Notes: generated from the sequence alone by a model not told the origin. Numbered from the stretch's first letter, positions 1-7,557 are shown. The stretch is 13,944 nucleotides of DNA from an uncultured Burkholderiales bacterium (GCA_937897495.1 CALCBL010000510.1:1-13944); one strand, 5' to 3'. A program made the numbers and translations.

Positions 1-292
1 CGCCGCCACCAAAGCCACCGCCACCGGAACGGGGGGGACGCTCTTCCATGGGACGTGCTTCGTTAACAACAACACTGCGACCGCCCAAAGGCTGACCGTT
101 CATGCCGTTGATTGCGGATTGAGCTTCTTCATCAGAACCCATTTCCACAAAGCCGAAGCCTTTTGAGCGACCTGTGTCGCGTTCCATCATGACTTTGGCG
201 CTGGTCACTGAACCGAACTGGCCGAAGGCCTGCTCTAAATCGCCGTCACGAACCGAGTACGGCAGATTGCCGACGTATAGTTTTTTGCCCAT
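1..292 (-). CDS. RRM-domain RNA-binding protein, glycine-rich type (3' end outside window)
   Basis: The first 97 residues are visible and form one complete RNA-recognition motif. RNP2 is LYVGNL at residues 5-10 and RNP1 is KGFGFVEM at 44-51. A basic linker (NEARPMEERPPRS) follows, then the start of a Gly-rich tail. This is the layout of the small single-RRM bacterial proteins related to cyanobacterial Rbp proteins and plant glycine-rich RNA-binding proteins. Members of the family bind single-stranded RNA and are often cold-induced. The ATG at 292-290 is supported by a good ribosome binding site (AGAGGAG) about 8 nt upstream. The gene has a long leader (see 293-518). The stop codon and the tail length lie outside the window, so total size is unknown. 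The fold is certain; the cellular role is inferred. Confidence 0.93.
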   Translation of the reverse strand, partial: MGKKLYVGNLPYSVRDGDLEQAFGQFGSVTSAKVMMERDTGRSKGFGFVEMGSDEEAQSAINGMNGQPLGGRSVVVNEARPMEERPPRSGGGGFGGG

Positions 293-518
293 TGAAAGGG
301 ACTCCTCTAAACACAAAAACAAAAGCGATGGAGCCCCAAAAACGCATCAACAAACCTAAAAACCTCGGAAGGAAGCGAAACTGACACCTGTACACCGCGA
401 ACAAAGCCCACGCCTTAAGACGTGAGCTAGCCCATTATGGGCCACAAAACAAAGTGTTTGGCAAGTAAATTCTCTGAAAGGCCTTTAAATACTTGGGATT
501 AGACGTGTTTTTCATGAA
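293..518 (-). promoter_or_regulatory. Intergenic leader and possible promoter of the RRM gene
   Basis: This 226-bp gap holds no gene that I can support. Reading the minus strand there is a possible sigma70-type promoter: TTGCCA at 464-459 and CATAAT at 439-434. The 19-bp spacer is longer than ideal. The -10 element sits inside a perfect 6-1-6 palindrome, GCCCATTATGGGC, at 430-442, with a second imperfect palindrome (CACGCCTTAAGACGTG) just beside it at about 409-424. If transcription starts near 427, the mRNA leader would be about 135 nt. Long leaders are common in cold-regulated RNA-binding protein genes. No T-rich terminator is visible after amtB, so read-through from amtB is possible. The promoter assignment is by eye and tentative. 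Confidence 0.4.
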
Positions 519-1721
519 TTACCAGCTTGCTTCGCGGTCTGGCGTGGCGCTGATTTTGTGAACCGTCAGGTCCGCGCCCTCGTATTCTTCTTCTGGCGTC
601 ATTTTGAGACCCATGGTCATTTTCAAAATACCGTAAATCAAAACACCCCCAATCAAGGCCCAAGCCACACCCATAGCAGTGCCAATGAGTTGGGCCTGAA
701 AACTCACGCCACCCAAACCGCCAAAGGATTGCAGGCCAAAAATACCAGCAGCAATGCCGCCCCAAGCGCCGCAAACGCCGTGCAAGGGCCAAACACCCAA
801 AACATCGTCAATCCGCCATTTGTTTTGAGTCAAGGTGAACATCACCACAAACAGTGCCCCTGCCACAGCGCCCACAGCCAAGGCGCCAAAGGGATGCATC
901 AGGTCAGAGCCTGCGCACACTGCAACCAGCCCGGCCAACGGTCCGTTGTGGACAAAGCCAGGATCGTTCCTGCCCAAAAGCAAAGCGGCCAATGTGCCGC
1001 CGACCATGGCCATCAATGAATTGACGGCCACCAAACCAGAAATTTTGTCGAGTGTTTGAGCACTCATGACGTTAAAACCAAACCAGCCCACGATCAAAAT
1101 CCATGCGCCTAAGGCCAAAAAAGGAATGTTAGAAGGCGGATGCGCAGACACTGCGCCATCTTTTTTGTAGCGGTTGTAGCGTGCACCTAACAAGATCACT
1201 GCAGGCAGTGCGATCCAACCCCCCATGGCATGAACCACCACGGAACCCGCAAAATCGTGAAACTCTTCGCCAGTGGTGGCCTTGATCCAAGCCTGCACGC
1301 CAAAGTGCTGGTTCCAAACAATGCCTTCAAAAAATGGATACACAAAACCCACAATACAAGCCGTGGCGATCAGTTGCGGCCAAAATTTAGCACGCTCGGC
1401 AATGCCCCCAGAAACAATGGCAGGGATGGCGGCTGCAAAGGTCAATAGAAAGAAGAATTTAACCAAGTCGTAGCCATTTTTTGCAGCCAATTGTTCCGCA
1501 CCCACAAAGAAATTGGTGCCATACGCAACGCTGTAACCCACAACAAAATAAACCACTGTCGAGACCGAAAAGTCGACCAAGATTTTGACCAAGGCATTGA
1601 CTTGGTTTTTCTTGCGAACGGTGCCCAACTCCAAAAAGGCAAATCCCGCGTGCATGGCCAGCACCATGATGCCGCCCAACAAAATAAAGAGCGAATCCGC
1701 GCCCTGTTTTAGTGCTTCCAT
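519..1721 (-). CDS. amtB: Ammonium transporter, Amt/Mep/Rh family
   Basis: A 400-residue polytopic inner-membrane protein that moves ammonium into the cell, full length for the family. Diagnostic stretches are DFAGSVVVH (156-164) and GVWPLHGVCG (309-318), which supply the twin pore histidines H164 and H314, plus VGWFGFN (211-217) and FFEGIVWNQH (130-139). The N-terminus runs straight into the first membrane helix without an obvious cleavable signal peptide. The C-terminus is a charged tail (EEEYEGADLTVHK), the region that contacts PII proteins in characterised Amt proteins. No glnK/PII gene lies in this window, although amtB is often paired with one. The ATG at 1721 has a moderate ribosome site (AGAG). 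The gene is divergent from the Gdt1-like exporter gene, and the shared 120-bp region carries repeated operator-like elements. Confidence 0.96.
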   Translation of the reverse strand: MEALKQGADSLFILLGGIMVLAMHAGFAFLELGTVRKKNQVNALVKILVDFSVSTVVYFVVGYSVAYGTNFFVGAEQLAAKNGYDLVKFFFLLTFAAAIPAIVSGGIAERAKFWPQLIATACIVGFVYPFFEGIVWNQHFGVQAWIKATTGEEFHDFAGSVVVHAMGGWIALPAVILLGARYNRYKKDGAVSAHPPSNIPFLALGAWILIVGWFGFNVMSAQTLDKISGLVAVNSLMAMVGGTLAALLLGRNDPGFVHNGPLAGLVAVCAGSDLMHPFGALAVGAVAGALFVVMFTLTQNKWRIDDVLGVWPLHGVCGAWGGIAAGIFGLQSFGGLGGVSFQAQLIGTAMGVAWALIGGVLIYGILKMTMGLKMTPEEEYEGADLTVHKISATPDREASW

Positions 1722-1748
1722 ATTGATCTCTACTTATTTTTGAATTGA

Positions 1749-1788
1749 TTTGGTGCGCAAATGCCTTGTTTGTGCAGCACGCACCAAA
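1749..1788. promoter_or_regulatory. Inverted repeat TTTGGTGCG / CGCACCAAA between divergent genes
   Basis: A perfect 9-bp inverted repeat: TTTGGTGCG at 1749-1757 and CGCACCAAA at 1780-1788, with 22 bp between. A near-identical third copy, CGCGCCAAA, lies at 1802-1810, exactly 22 bp downstream of the second, about two helical turns. Arm centres of the inverted pair are 31 bp apart, about three turns. The arms resemble the NtrC half-site (GCACC/GGTGC), which would suit an ammonium transporter. However, the arm order is outward compared with a classic NtrC dimer site, and I see no -24/-12 sigma54 promoter. This is a candidate operator for amtB, the exporter or both. It could instead fold as an RNA hairpin. 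Confidence 0.45.
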
Positions 1789-1794
1789 ATAAAG

Positions 1795-1824
1795 CAAAAA
1801 ACGCGCCAAATTTGGTCTGGCGCG
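1795..1824 (-). terminator. Intrinsic-terminator-like hairpin pointing toward amtB
   Basis: On the minus strand, the 7-bp GC-rich stem CGCGCCA / TGGCGCG (1824-1818 with 1808-1802, 9-nt loop) is followed directly by six Ts (1801-1796). That is the signature of a Rho-independent terminator. It faces amtB, yet no minus-strand gene ends here, since the exporter on the other strand begins at 1842. It could stop antisense transcription coming out of the exporter gene, or act as an attenuator in a long amtB leader. On the plus strand the same stem would lie 17 nt before the exporter start codon. The structure is plain in the sequence; its function is inferred. Confidence 0.5.
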
Positions 1825-1841
1825 GTCGATATGATGGGCTC

Positions 1842-2483
1842 ATGGAAGCATTTCTCGTCTCTACTGGTATCGTTGCCCTGGCCGAAATGGGCGACAAAAC
1901 ACAACTTTTGTCCTTGGTTTTAGCGGCTCGCTTTCGCAAGCCTTGGCCCATTGTGTGGGGCATTTTGGTCGCTACTCTCATTAACCACGGTTTGGCTGGC
2001 GCTCTAGGCAGTTGGGTGACCACTCAGCTTGGGCCTGATGCTTTGCGCTGGGTTTTAGGCGGCTCCTTTTTGGCCATGGCCGTTTGGATTTTGGTACCAG
2101 ACAAGCTGGACGACGAGGAACAAGAAAAAAGTCCGCGATTTGGCATTTTTGCAACCACGGTTGTAGCCTTCTTCATTGCCGAAATGGGCGACAAAACACA
2201 AGTGGCCACCGTGATGTTGGCTGCTCAATTCAACAGCTGGTTTTGGGTGGTGGCAGGCACCACCTTGGGCATGATGCTGGCCAATGCGCCTGTGGTTTGG
2301 TTAGGTGATGCCATTACTCGCAGAGTTTCGCTCAAGTGGGTCCACAGAATATCTGCCGTGGTTTTTGCCGTGCTTGGCGGCTTGGCCTTGTGGGGGGGCC
2401 CTGCAAGCATTGAGAAAAATGAAGCGCCTGTTGAAGCACCCCAAAAAGTCATCGCCAACGACAACGCGCCGGCCAAGCTTTAA
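1842..2483 (+). CDS. UPF0016 / Gdt1-TMEM165 family membrane transporter, probable Mn2+ exporter
   Basis: A 213-residue membrane protein made of two homologous halves. Each half carries the family signature EMGDKTQ, at residues 15-21 and 114-120, at the start of a hydrophobic helix. The halves are joined by an acidic linker (DKLDDEEQEK, about 87-96). In this cation/Ca2+ exchanger-like family (MneA, Mnx, Gdt1, TMEM165) the two acidic motifs form the ion path, and bacterial members mostly export Mn2+. The C-terminus is a polar tail of about 28 residues. An in-frame ATG exists at 1761, but translation from there gives a non-hydrophobic, unfamily-like extension that runs across the hairpins, so the ATG at 1842 is chosen. 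Its ribosome site is weak (GATGGG). I see no yybP-ykoY manganese riboswitch in the short leader. Confidence 0.9.
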   Translation: MEAFLVSTGIVALAEMGDKTQLLSLVLAARFRKPWPIVWGILVATLINHGLAGALGSWVTTQLGPDALRWVLGGSFLAMAVWILVPDKLDDEEQEKSPRFGIFATTVVAFFIAEMGDKTQVATVMLAAQFNSWFWVVAGTTLGMMLANAPVVWLGDAITRRVSLKWVHRISAVVFAVLGGLALWGGPASIEKNEAPVEAPQKVIANDNAPAKL

Positions 2484-2527
2484 TGCACCGATAATTCGCT
2501 GAACCGCTTTTTTGGGTTGACCCCTTC

Positions 2528-3685
2528 ATGCCATTGATCGCTACGTCTCAGTCGATGTTTTTTGAAGCGCCACTTGCTTTGCAAAGTGGCGCCTCTATTC
2601 GCGCCTATCACTTGGCCTTCGAGACTTACGGTTCGCTCAACGCCGACAAATCCAATGCGGTTCTGATTTGCCACGCGCTGAATGCGTCGCACCATGTCGC
2701 GGGCGTCTACGAAGGCCAAGACAAAAGTGAAGGCTGGTGGGACAACATGATTGGCCCTGGCAAATCTGTCGATACAAACCGTTTCTTTGTCATTGGCGTG
2801 AACAATCTGGGCTCCTGCTTTGGCTCTACCGGCCCCATGCATGCGCACCCTGACACAGGTGACATTTATGGCGCCGATTTTCCGGTCGTCACCGTAGAAG
2901 ATTGGGTCGACGCGCAAGCCAGACTGCTCGATGCTTTGGGCATCCAAACGTTGGCGGCGGTCATGGGTGGCAGTTTGGGCGGCATGCAAGCTTTGTCTTG
3001 GACCCTGCGTTACCCCGAGCGTGTGGCCCATGCGGTGGTGGTCGCAAGCGCTCCCAACCTCACCGCCGAGAACATCGCTTTCAACGAGGTGGCAAGGCGC
3101 GCCATCGTCACCGACCCTGACTTTCATGGTGGCCATTTTTACAAGCACAAGGTGGTGCCCGCGCGAGGTCTGCGCATTGCGCGAATGATTGGCCACATCA
3201 CCTACTTAAGCGACGATGTGATGAATGAAAAGTTTGGCCGTGAACTGCGCGATGCCGTCACGCACAACGCCACAGGCTATCGCTATTCCACACAAGACGT
3301 CGAGTTTCAAATCGAAAGTTACTTGCGCCATCAAGGCGATAAGTTCAGTGAGTACTTTGATGCCAACACCTACCTTCTGATTACTCGGGCCCTGGATTAT
3401 TTTGATCCAGCTCGCACACTGGGTGGCAATCTCACCATCGCTTTGGCCAAAGCCACTTGTAAATTTTTACTGGTCAGCTTCACCACCGACTGGCGCTTCT
3501 CTCCCAAACGAAGCCGCGAAATGGTTCGCGCTTTGCTCGATAACAAACGCGATGTGAGCTACGCTGAAATTGATGCGCCACATGGCCATGACGCTTTCTT
3601 GTTAAACGACGAGCGCTACCTGAATGTGGTGCGTTCTTACTTTGACAACATGGCACAGGCCCACCCTGCAAGAGGTGCCAATTGA
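2528..3685 (+). CDS. metX: Homoserine O-acyltransferase (succinyl- or acetyl-), MetX type
   Basis: An alpha/beta-hydrolase-fold enzyme of 385 residues that acylates the hydroxyl of L-homoserine, the first committed step of methionine synthesis. The triad is readable: nucleophile S149 in GGSLGGMQ, D321 in TTDWRFSP and H354 in GHDAFL. Other family landmarks are [11 protein letters not shown] (45-55) and [12 protein letters not shown] (92-103). Sequences of this type in Proteobacteria, paired with MetW, are usually assigned to succinyl-CoA rather than acetyl-CoA, but I cannot settle the donor by eye. The ATG at 2528 gives the expected N-terminus (IATSQSM) although no clear ribosome site precedes it. 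The gene starts 44 bp after the exporter gene and overlaps metW by 4 bp. I saw no SAM-responsive riboswitch in the short space upstream. Confidence 0.95.
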   Translation: MPLIATSQSMFFEAPLALQSGASIRAYHLAFETYGSLNADKSNAVLICHALNASHHVAGVYEGQDKSEGWWDNMIGPGKSVDTNRFFVIGVNNLGSCFGSTGPMHAHPDTGDIYGADFPVVTVEDWVDAQARLLDALGIQTLAAVMGGSLGGMQALSWTLRYPERVAHAVVVASAPNLTAENIAFNEVARRAIVTDPDFHGGHFYKHKVVPARGLRIARMIGHITYLSDDVMNEKFGRELRDAVTHNATGYRYSTQDVEFQIESYLRHQGDKFSEYFDANTYLLITRALDYFDPARTLGGNLTIALAKATCKFLLVSFTTDWRFSPKRSREMVRALLDNKRDVSYAEIDAPHGHDAFLLNDERYLNVVRSYFDNMAQAHPARGAN

Positions 3686-4263
3686 GCGAGCACGTCAACC
3701 TGCAAGCCATCGCGCGCTTGGTGCCTGAAGGCTCGCGCGTCTTGGATTTAGGCTGTGGTGATGGCGCGCTGCTAGATTACTTGCAAAAGCATCGCGCTTG
3801 TTCAGGCTACGGCGTTGAAATTGACGACCGGAATATTCAAGCTTGTGTCAAACGCGGCGTCAACGTCATTCAATTGAATTTGGACGAAGGTCTCAACATG
3901 TTTGCAGACCAATCCTTTGATGTGGTTTTGCAAATTGACACGCTTCAGCATTTGCGCAATGCCGAAGTGATGTTGCGCGAAACGGTTCGTGTGGGGCGCA
4001 CAGGCATTTTGGCATTCCCTAATTTTGCACACTGGCCCAATCGTTTGAGCATTTTGACGGGCCGCATGCCTGTGACCAAACGACTGCCTTTCCAGTGGTA
4101 CGACACGCCCAACATTCGCGTTGGCACCTTCGCCGATTTCGAACAATTGGCATTGCAAAATCAATTGAAAATCATCGACAGTTTTGGCTTGCAAGAAGGC
4201 CAAGAAGCCAGGTTCTGGCCTAACTTGATGGCGGGCACCGCTGTCTTCAAATTGCAGCGCTAG
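3682..4263 (+). CDS. metW: Methionine biosynthesis protein MetW (SAM-methyltransferase fold)
   Basis: A 193-residue cytoplasmic protein with a class I methyltransferase fold. The SAM-binding motif I is [12 protein letters not shown] (20-31), an acidic strand-2 end follows (GVEIDD), and a later [11 protein letters not shown] stretch matches motif II. MetW is a constant partner of MetX in Proteobacteria and is thought to support or regulate homoserine acylation; no methylation substrate is firmly established as far as I know. The start is TTG at 3682, overlapping the metX stop as TTGA, with a strong ribosome site (AAGAGGTG) inside the end of metX. This points to translational coupling and fixed stoichiometry of the two proteins. 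No in-frame ATG is available near this position. Confidence 0.92.
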   Translation: MSEHVNLQAIARLVPEGSRVLDLGCGDGALLDYLQKHRACSGYGVEIDDRNIQACVKRGVNVIQLNLDEGLNMFADQSFDVVLQIDTLQHLRNAEVMLRETVRVGRTGILAFPNFAHWPNRLSILTGRMPVTKRLPFQWYDTPNIRVGTFADFEQLALQNQLKIIDSFGLQEGQEARFWPNLMAGTAVFKLQR

Positions 4264-4296
4264 TTCGCCAACCGCACTCACAGCAGAAAGAGTTCC

Positions 4297-5301
4297 ATGT
4301 CAAATCCAAGCACCATGCATTTTGTTGACCACGGCACCGGCGGAGGGCCTGAAGTCTTAACGCCCAGCACCTGTGCAACACCCACACCCAAGGCGGGTGA
4401 GGTCTTGGTCAAGGTCGCCTATGCAGGCGTCAATCGCCCTGACTGCTTGCAACGCAGCGGTCGTTATCCGCCACCTGCCGGCGCGTCCAGCATTGTGGGC
4501 TTAGAAGTTTCGGGTGAAGTGGTGGCACTGGGAGAAGGCGTGACCCAGTGGCGTTTGGGCGACAAGCTTTGTGCACTCACCAACGGCGGTGCCTATGCAG
4601 AATTTGTCACTGTGCCCGAAGGGCAAGCGCTGCCGATTCCCAAAGGTTTCTCGATGCTGCAGGCTGCTGCGCTGCCTGAAAACTTTTTCACCGTTTGGAC
4701 CAATGTTTTTCAGCGCGGCAAGTTGAAGTCGGGTGAAAGCATTTTGGTTCACGGCGGCTCTTCTGGCATTGGCTTAACCGCCATTCAACTGGCGCATGCT
4801 TTTGGCGCCAAGGTATTTTGCACCGTCGGCAATTCCGACAAGGTGGCAGCCTGCTTGAAAGTGGGCGCGCATGCGGCCATCGATTACAAGACCCAAGACT
4901 TTGTTGAAGAAGTGCTCAAACTCACCGATCAAGCCGGTGTGAATGCCATTTTGGACATGGTGGGCGGCAGCTACATGCAGCGCAATTTGCGCGCCTTGGC
5001 CATTGAAGGCCGCTTGCTTCAAATTGCTTTTTTGCAGCCCTCCAAAGTCGAAGTCGACTGGGTCTCTCTCATGGCCAAACGTCTCACGTTCACTGGCTCA
5101 ACCTTGCGTCCTCGCAGTGCGCAAGACAAAGCGCAGATTGCAAATGAGTTGCATGCGCAAGTTTGGCCCTTGCTCGAGGCTGGCGACGTCGCGCCCGTTA
5201 TTTACCAAGTTTTCGATTTGAAAGATGCGGCCAAGGCCCATGCACTGATGGAGTCCTCGCAGCACATCGGCAAAATCATGCTCACGGTTGCGGGAGAATA
5301 A
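4297..5301 (+). CDS. NAD(P)H:quinone oxidoreductase, PIG3/QorA-like, zinc-independent MDR family
   Basis: A 334-residue medium-chain dehydrogenase/reductase. The N-terminal catalytic domain holds AGVNRPDCLQRSGRYP (43-58), typical of the PIG3 (TP53I3) quinone oxidoreductase branch. The Rossmann domain holds the cofactor loop VHGGSSGIG (151-159). The cysteine ligands of zinc alcohol dehydrogenases are absent, so this is a zinc-free reductase. Likely reaction: NADPH-dependent reduction of quinones or reactive enones; the true substrate is unknown. The ATG at 4297 is preceded by a purine-rich ribosome site (AGAAAGAG). The gene follows metW by 33 bp and ends 4 bp before ltnD, so it bridges the methionine genes and the acid-sugar genes. 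No functional link to either is evident. Confidence 0.88.
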   Translation: MSNPSTMHFVDHGTGGGPEVLTPSTCATPTPKAGEVLVKVAYAGVNRPDCLQRSGRYPPPAGASSIVGLEVSGEVVALGEGVTQWRLGDKLCALTNGGAYAEFVTVPEGQALPIPKGFSMLQAAALPENFFTVWTNVFQRGKLKSGESILVHGGSSGIGLTAIQLAHAFGAKVFCTVGNSDKVAACLKVGAHAAIDYKTQDFVEEVLKLTDQAGVNAILDMVGGSYMQRNLRALAIEGRLLQIAFLQPSKVEVDWVSLMAKRLTFTGSTLRPRSAQDKAQIANELHAQVWPLLEAGDVAPVIYQVFDLKDAAKAHALMESSQHIGKIMLTVAGE

Positions 5302-5305
5302 GTTC

Positions 5306-6214
5306 ATGAGCGCCCATTTGTCCGTCGGTGTCATTGGCTTAGGCGCCATGGGCATGGGCATGGCGCAATCATTGCGTCGTGCCGGCCATGTTGTGAATGT
5401 CTTTGATGTTCGCGCAGAAGTCGCGCAAAAGTTTGCTGCAGAAGGCGGGGTCGCCTGCGCTTCCTTAGAAGCCATCGCTGCAGCGTCTGACATTTTGGTG
5501 TCTGTGGTGGTCAATGCCGCCCAAACCGAATCGGTGTTGTTTGGCGATGGCACGCCAACAGCTGGCTGCGCTAGCCACCTCAAGCCTGGCAGCGTCTTTG
5601 TCATGTGCTCTACCGTCGAGCCTGCGTTCTCGGTCGGCCTTGAGAAAAAATTAAACGACAAAGGTCTTCTCTACATCGATGCGCCCATCTCTGGTGGTGC
5701 TGCCAAAGCAGCCTCAGGTCAAATGACCATGATGACTGCTGGCACGCCTGCGGCCTATGCCAAGGCTGAAACTTTTCTCAATGCCATGGCCGCCAAGGTT
5801 TACAAATTAGGCGACAGCGCAGGCGCCGGCAGCAAAGTCAAAATCATCAACCAGCTGCTGGCAGGTGTTCACATTGCCGCGGCCGCAGAAGCCATGGCCT
5901 TGGGTTTGCGCGAAGGCGTTGACCCCAATGCACTTTACGAAGTCATTACAAACAGCGCGGGCAACAGCTGGATGTTTGAAAATCGCATGGCACATGTGCT
6001 GGCTGCTGACTACACACCTTTGTCTGCTGTCGATATCTTTGTCAAAGACTTAGGTCTGGTGTTGGACATGGCGCGCGCCAGCAAATTTCCACTGCCCCTT
6101 TCTAGCACCGCGCATCAAATGTTCATGCAAGCCAGCACGGCTGGTTTTGCCAAAGAAGATGACAGCGCTGTGATCAAAATTTTCCCCGGCATTGAATTGC
6201 CCAAAGCCAAATAA
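5306..6214 (+). CDS. ltnD: L-threonate 2-dehydrogenase (3-hydroxyisobutyrate dehydrogenase family)
   Basis: A 302-residue beta-hydroxyacid dehydrogenase. The Rossmann motif is GLGAMG (11-16). An acidic residue, D34 in VNVFDV, ends strand 2 and suggests NAD+ preference. The substrate loop is DAPISGGAAKAASG (125-138) and the probable catalytic lysine is K179 in GSKVKIINQ. The family includes tartronate semialdehyde reductases and 3-hydroxyisobutyrate dehydrogenases, but the three genes that follow identify it as LtnD, which oxidises L-threonate to 2-oxo-tetronate. An upstream in-frame TTG at 5288 lies inside the preceding gene. The ATG at 5306 is preferred because GGGAG sits 9-10 nt before it. 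The start lies 4 bp after the qor stop, so co-translation is likely. Confidence 0.9.
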   Translation: MSAHLSVGVIGLGAMGMGMAQSLRRAGHVVNVFDVRAEVAQKFAAEGGVACASLEAIAAASDILVSVVVNAAQTESVLFGDGTPTAGCASHLKPGSVFVMCSTVEPAFSVGLEKKLNDKGLLYIDAPISGGAAKAASGQMTMMTAGTPAAYAKAETFLNAMAAKVYKLGDSAGAGSKVKIINQLLAGVHIAAAAEAMALGLREGVDPNALYEVITNSAGNSWMFENRMAHVLAADYTPLSAVDIFVKDLGLVLDMARASKFPLPLSSTAHQMFMQASTAGFAKEDDSAVIKIFPGIELPKAK

Positions 6215-6220
6215 ACGGCT

Positions 6221-6241
6221 CGCAAAATTCCACCATTTGCG
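6221..6241 (+). repeat. Short inverted repeat in the ltnD-otnK gap
   Basis: CGCAAA at 6221-6226 and TTTGCG at 6236-6241 form a perfect 6-bp stem with a 9-nt loop in the 62-bp space between ltnD and otnK. No T-run follows, so it is not an intrinsic terminator. It could be a processing or mRNA-stability hairpin, a small operator, or chance. Confidence 0.3.
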
Positions 6242-6276
6242 GCTTGAACTGAGCGAACGATCAAAGGCGAGACAAC

Positions 6277-7557
6277 ATGAAATTGGGTTGCATTGCGGAC
6301 GACTTCACGGGGGCAACAGACTTGGCCAACAATTTGGTTCGCTCCGGGATGCGGGTGATGCAAACTTTTGGTGTGCCTCAAGCTGCGCTTTCTTCAGACG
6401 TCGACGCGGTGGTCGTGGCTTTGAAATCTCGCACCCTACCCGCCCAGGAAGCCATTGCACAATCTCTGGAAGCCCTTCAATGGCTTCAAGCGCAAGGCGC
6501 AGAACAAATCTATTTCAAATACTGCTCAACGTTTGACAGCACCCCTGCTGGCAACATTGGCCCTGTGACAGAAGCCTTGATGGATGCGCTTGATTGCCAA
6601 TTCACCATTGCCACACCGGCATTCCCAGACAACGGCCGAACGGTGTTCAAAGGCTATTTGTTTGCCGGGGCCGTGCTCTTGAATGAAAGCGGCATGCAAA
6701 ACCATCCACTCACGCCCATGACCGATGCCAATTTGGTTCGCGTGATGCAGGCGCAAACCAAGCGGAAAGTTGGCTTGATCGATCACACCGTGATGGCCAA
6801 GGGCAGTGCCGCCATCAGTGAAAAAATCAAACAACTCCAAGCCGATGGCGTGGGTGTGGCCATTGTCGATGCCACCAGCAATGAAGATTTAAAAACGCTT
6901 GGCCCCGCCTTGAAAAAAATGCCCTTGGTCACTGCAGGCTCGGGCGTGGCCATTGGCTTGCCTGCCAATTGGAACTTGCACGCATCGGCCAGTGCAGCCG
7001 CGCTGCCCAAAGCCACCGGTCATCAGGCCATTGTGTCTGGCAGTTGCTCTATTGCGACGCAAGGGCAAGTGGCGCACTACCAAAGTTTGGGCTTGCCTAG
7101 CTGGCAGTTCAAGCCCTTAAGCTGGTCTACCCACGATGTGCCTGCACACATCCAATCTCAAGTGGCACAAGCTCTGGCTTGGGCTGAGCCCTTGCTTGGC
7201 AAAGGGCCTGTTCTCATTTATGCCACCACCGATGCCGACACACTGCAACAAGTGCAGGCCAAGTTTGGGCGCGAGCAAGCGGGTGAGTGGATGGAGTCTG
7301 CCTTGGCGCAAGTCAGCGTGGGCTTGTTGCAATTGGGTGTGAAGCAATGGGTCATTGCGGGCGGAGAAACTTCGGGGGCTTGCGTTCAAGCTTTGAATAT
7401 TTCGCAAATGCAAATTGGCCCACAAATTGATCCGGGTGTGCCTTGGTGTTATGCGCCACAACATGCGGCAGGGCACCTCACTTTAAAGTCCGGCAATTTT
7501 GGAACGCCTGATTTTTTTACCAAGGCCTTGAAGCTTTTGTCGGAGACATGCGCATGA
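6277..7557 (+). CDS. otnK: 3-oxo-tetronate 4-kinase (DUF1537 / four-carbon acid sugar kinase)
   Basis: A 426-residue two-domain kinase. The N-terminal signature ADDFTGATD is at 7-15. The middle carries SGSCSIATQGQ, and the C-terminal nucleotide-binding domain has GGETSG (362-367) and LKSGNFGTPDFF (402-413). These are hallmarks of the DUF1537 kinases, which phosphorylate four-carbon acid sugars at C4. With OtnC and OtnI alongside, the expected product is 3-oxo-tetronate 4-phosphate. The DtnK branch for D-threonate normally travels with a PdxA2 gene, which is absent here, so OtnK is favoured. The ATG at 6277 has AAGGCGAG about 7 nt upstream. The stop overlaps the otnC start as ATGA. Confidence 0.92.
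   Translation: MKLGCIADDFTGATDLANNLVRSGMRVMQTFGVPQAALSSDVDAVVVALKSRTLPAQEAIAQSLEALQWLQAQGAEQIYFKYCSTFDSTPAGNIGPVTEALMDALDCQFTIATPAFPDNGRTVFKGYLFAGAVLLNESGMQNHPLTPMTDANLVRVMQAQTKRKVGLIDHTVMAKGSAAISEKIKQLQADGVGVAIVDATSNEDLKTLGPALKKMPLVTAGSGVAIGLPANWNLHASASAAALPKATGHQAIVSGSCSIATQGQVAHYQSLGLPSWQFKPLSWSTHDVPAHIQSQVAQALAWAEPLLGKGPVLIYATTDADTLQQVQAKFGREQAGEWMESALAQVSVGLLQLGVKQWVIAGGETSGACVQALNISQMQIGPQIDPGVPWCYAPQHAAGHLTLKSGNFGTPDFFTKALKLLSETCA

Noticed and set aside
558..1019. Plus-strand open frame of 153 codons within amtB
   Set aside because: Antisense to amtB, rich in His, Gln and Ala in a pattern expected from reverse reading of membrane-protein codons, with no start signal.
1722..1800. Sigma54 (-24/-12) promoter for amtB
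   Set aside because: Every GG...GC pair on the minus strand here has the wrong spacing (8 or fewer bases rather than 10).
1761..1841. Upstream ATG extension of the Gdt1-like exporter
   Set aside because: The extra 27 residues would be encoded by the inverted repeats and hairpin region and do not resemble the family's N-terminus. The ATG at 1842 places the EMGDKTQ helix at the expected position.
1722..1841. yybP-ykoY manganese riboswitch or SAM riboswitch
   Set aside because: The space is short, its hairpins do not carry the conserved loop sequences of yybP-ykoY as I know them, and none of the gaps before metX could hold a SAM riboswitch.
1830..1842. Leaderless exporter transcript from TATGAT at 1830-1835
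   Set aside because: The hexamer is a good -10 and would place the start at the ATG, but no acceptable -35 or extended -10 accompanies it.
2484..2527. Terminator between the exporter gene and metX
   Set aside because: There is a T-run at about 2509-2514, but only a 4-bp AACC/GGTT pairing surrounds it, too weak to call.
2480..3196. Long minus-strand open frame of 238 codons inside metX
   Set aside because: It is antisense to an intact, fully conserved metX, has His/Arg/Gln-rich composition typical of reverse-frame artefacts, and shows no ribosome site or family motif.
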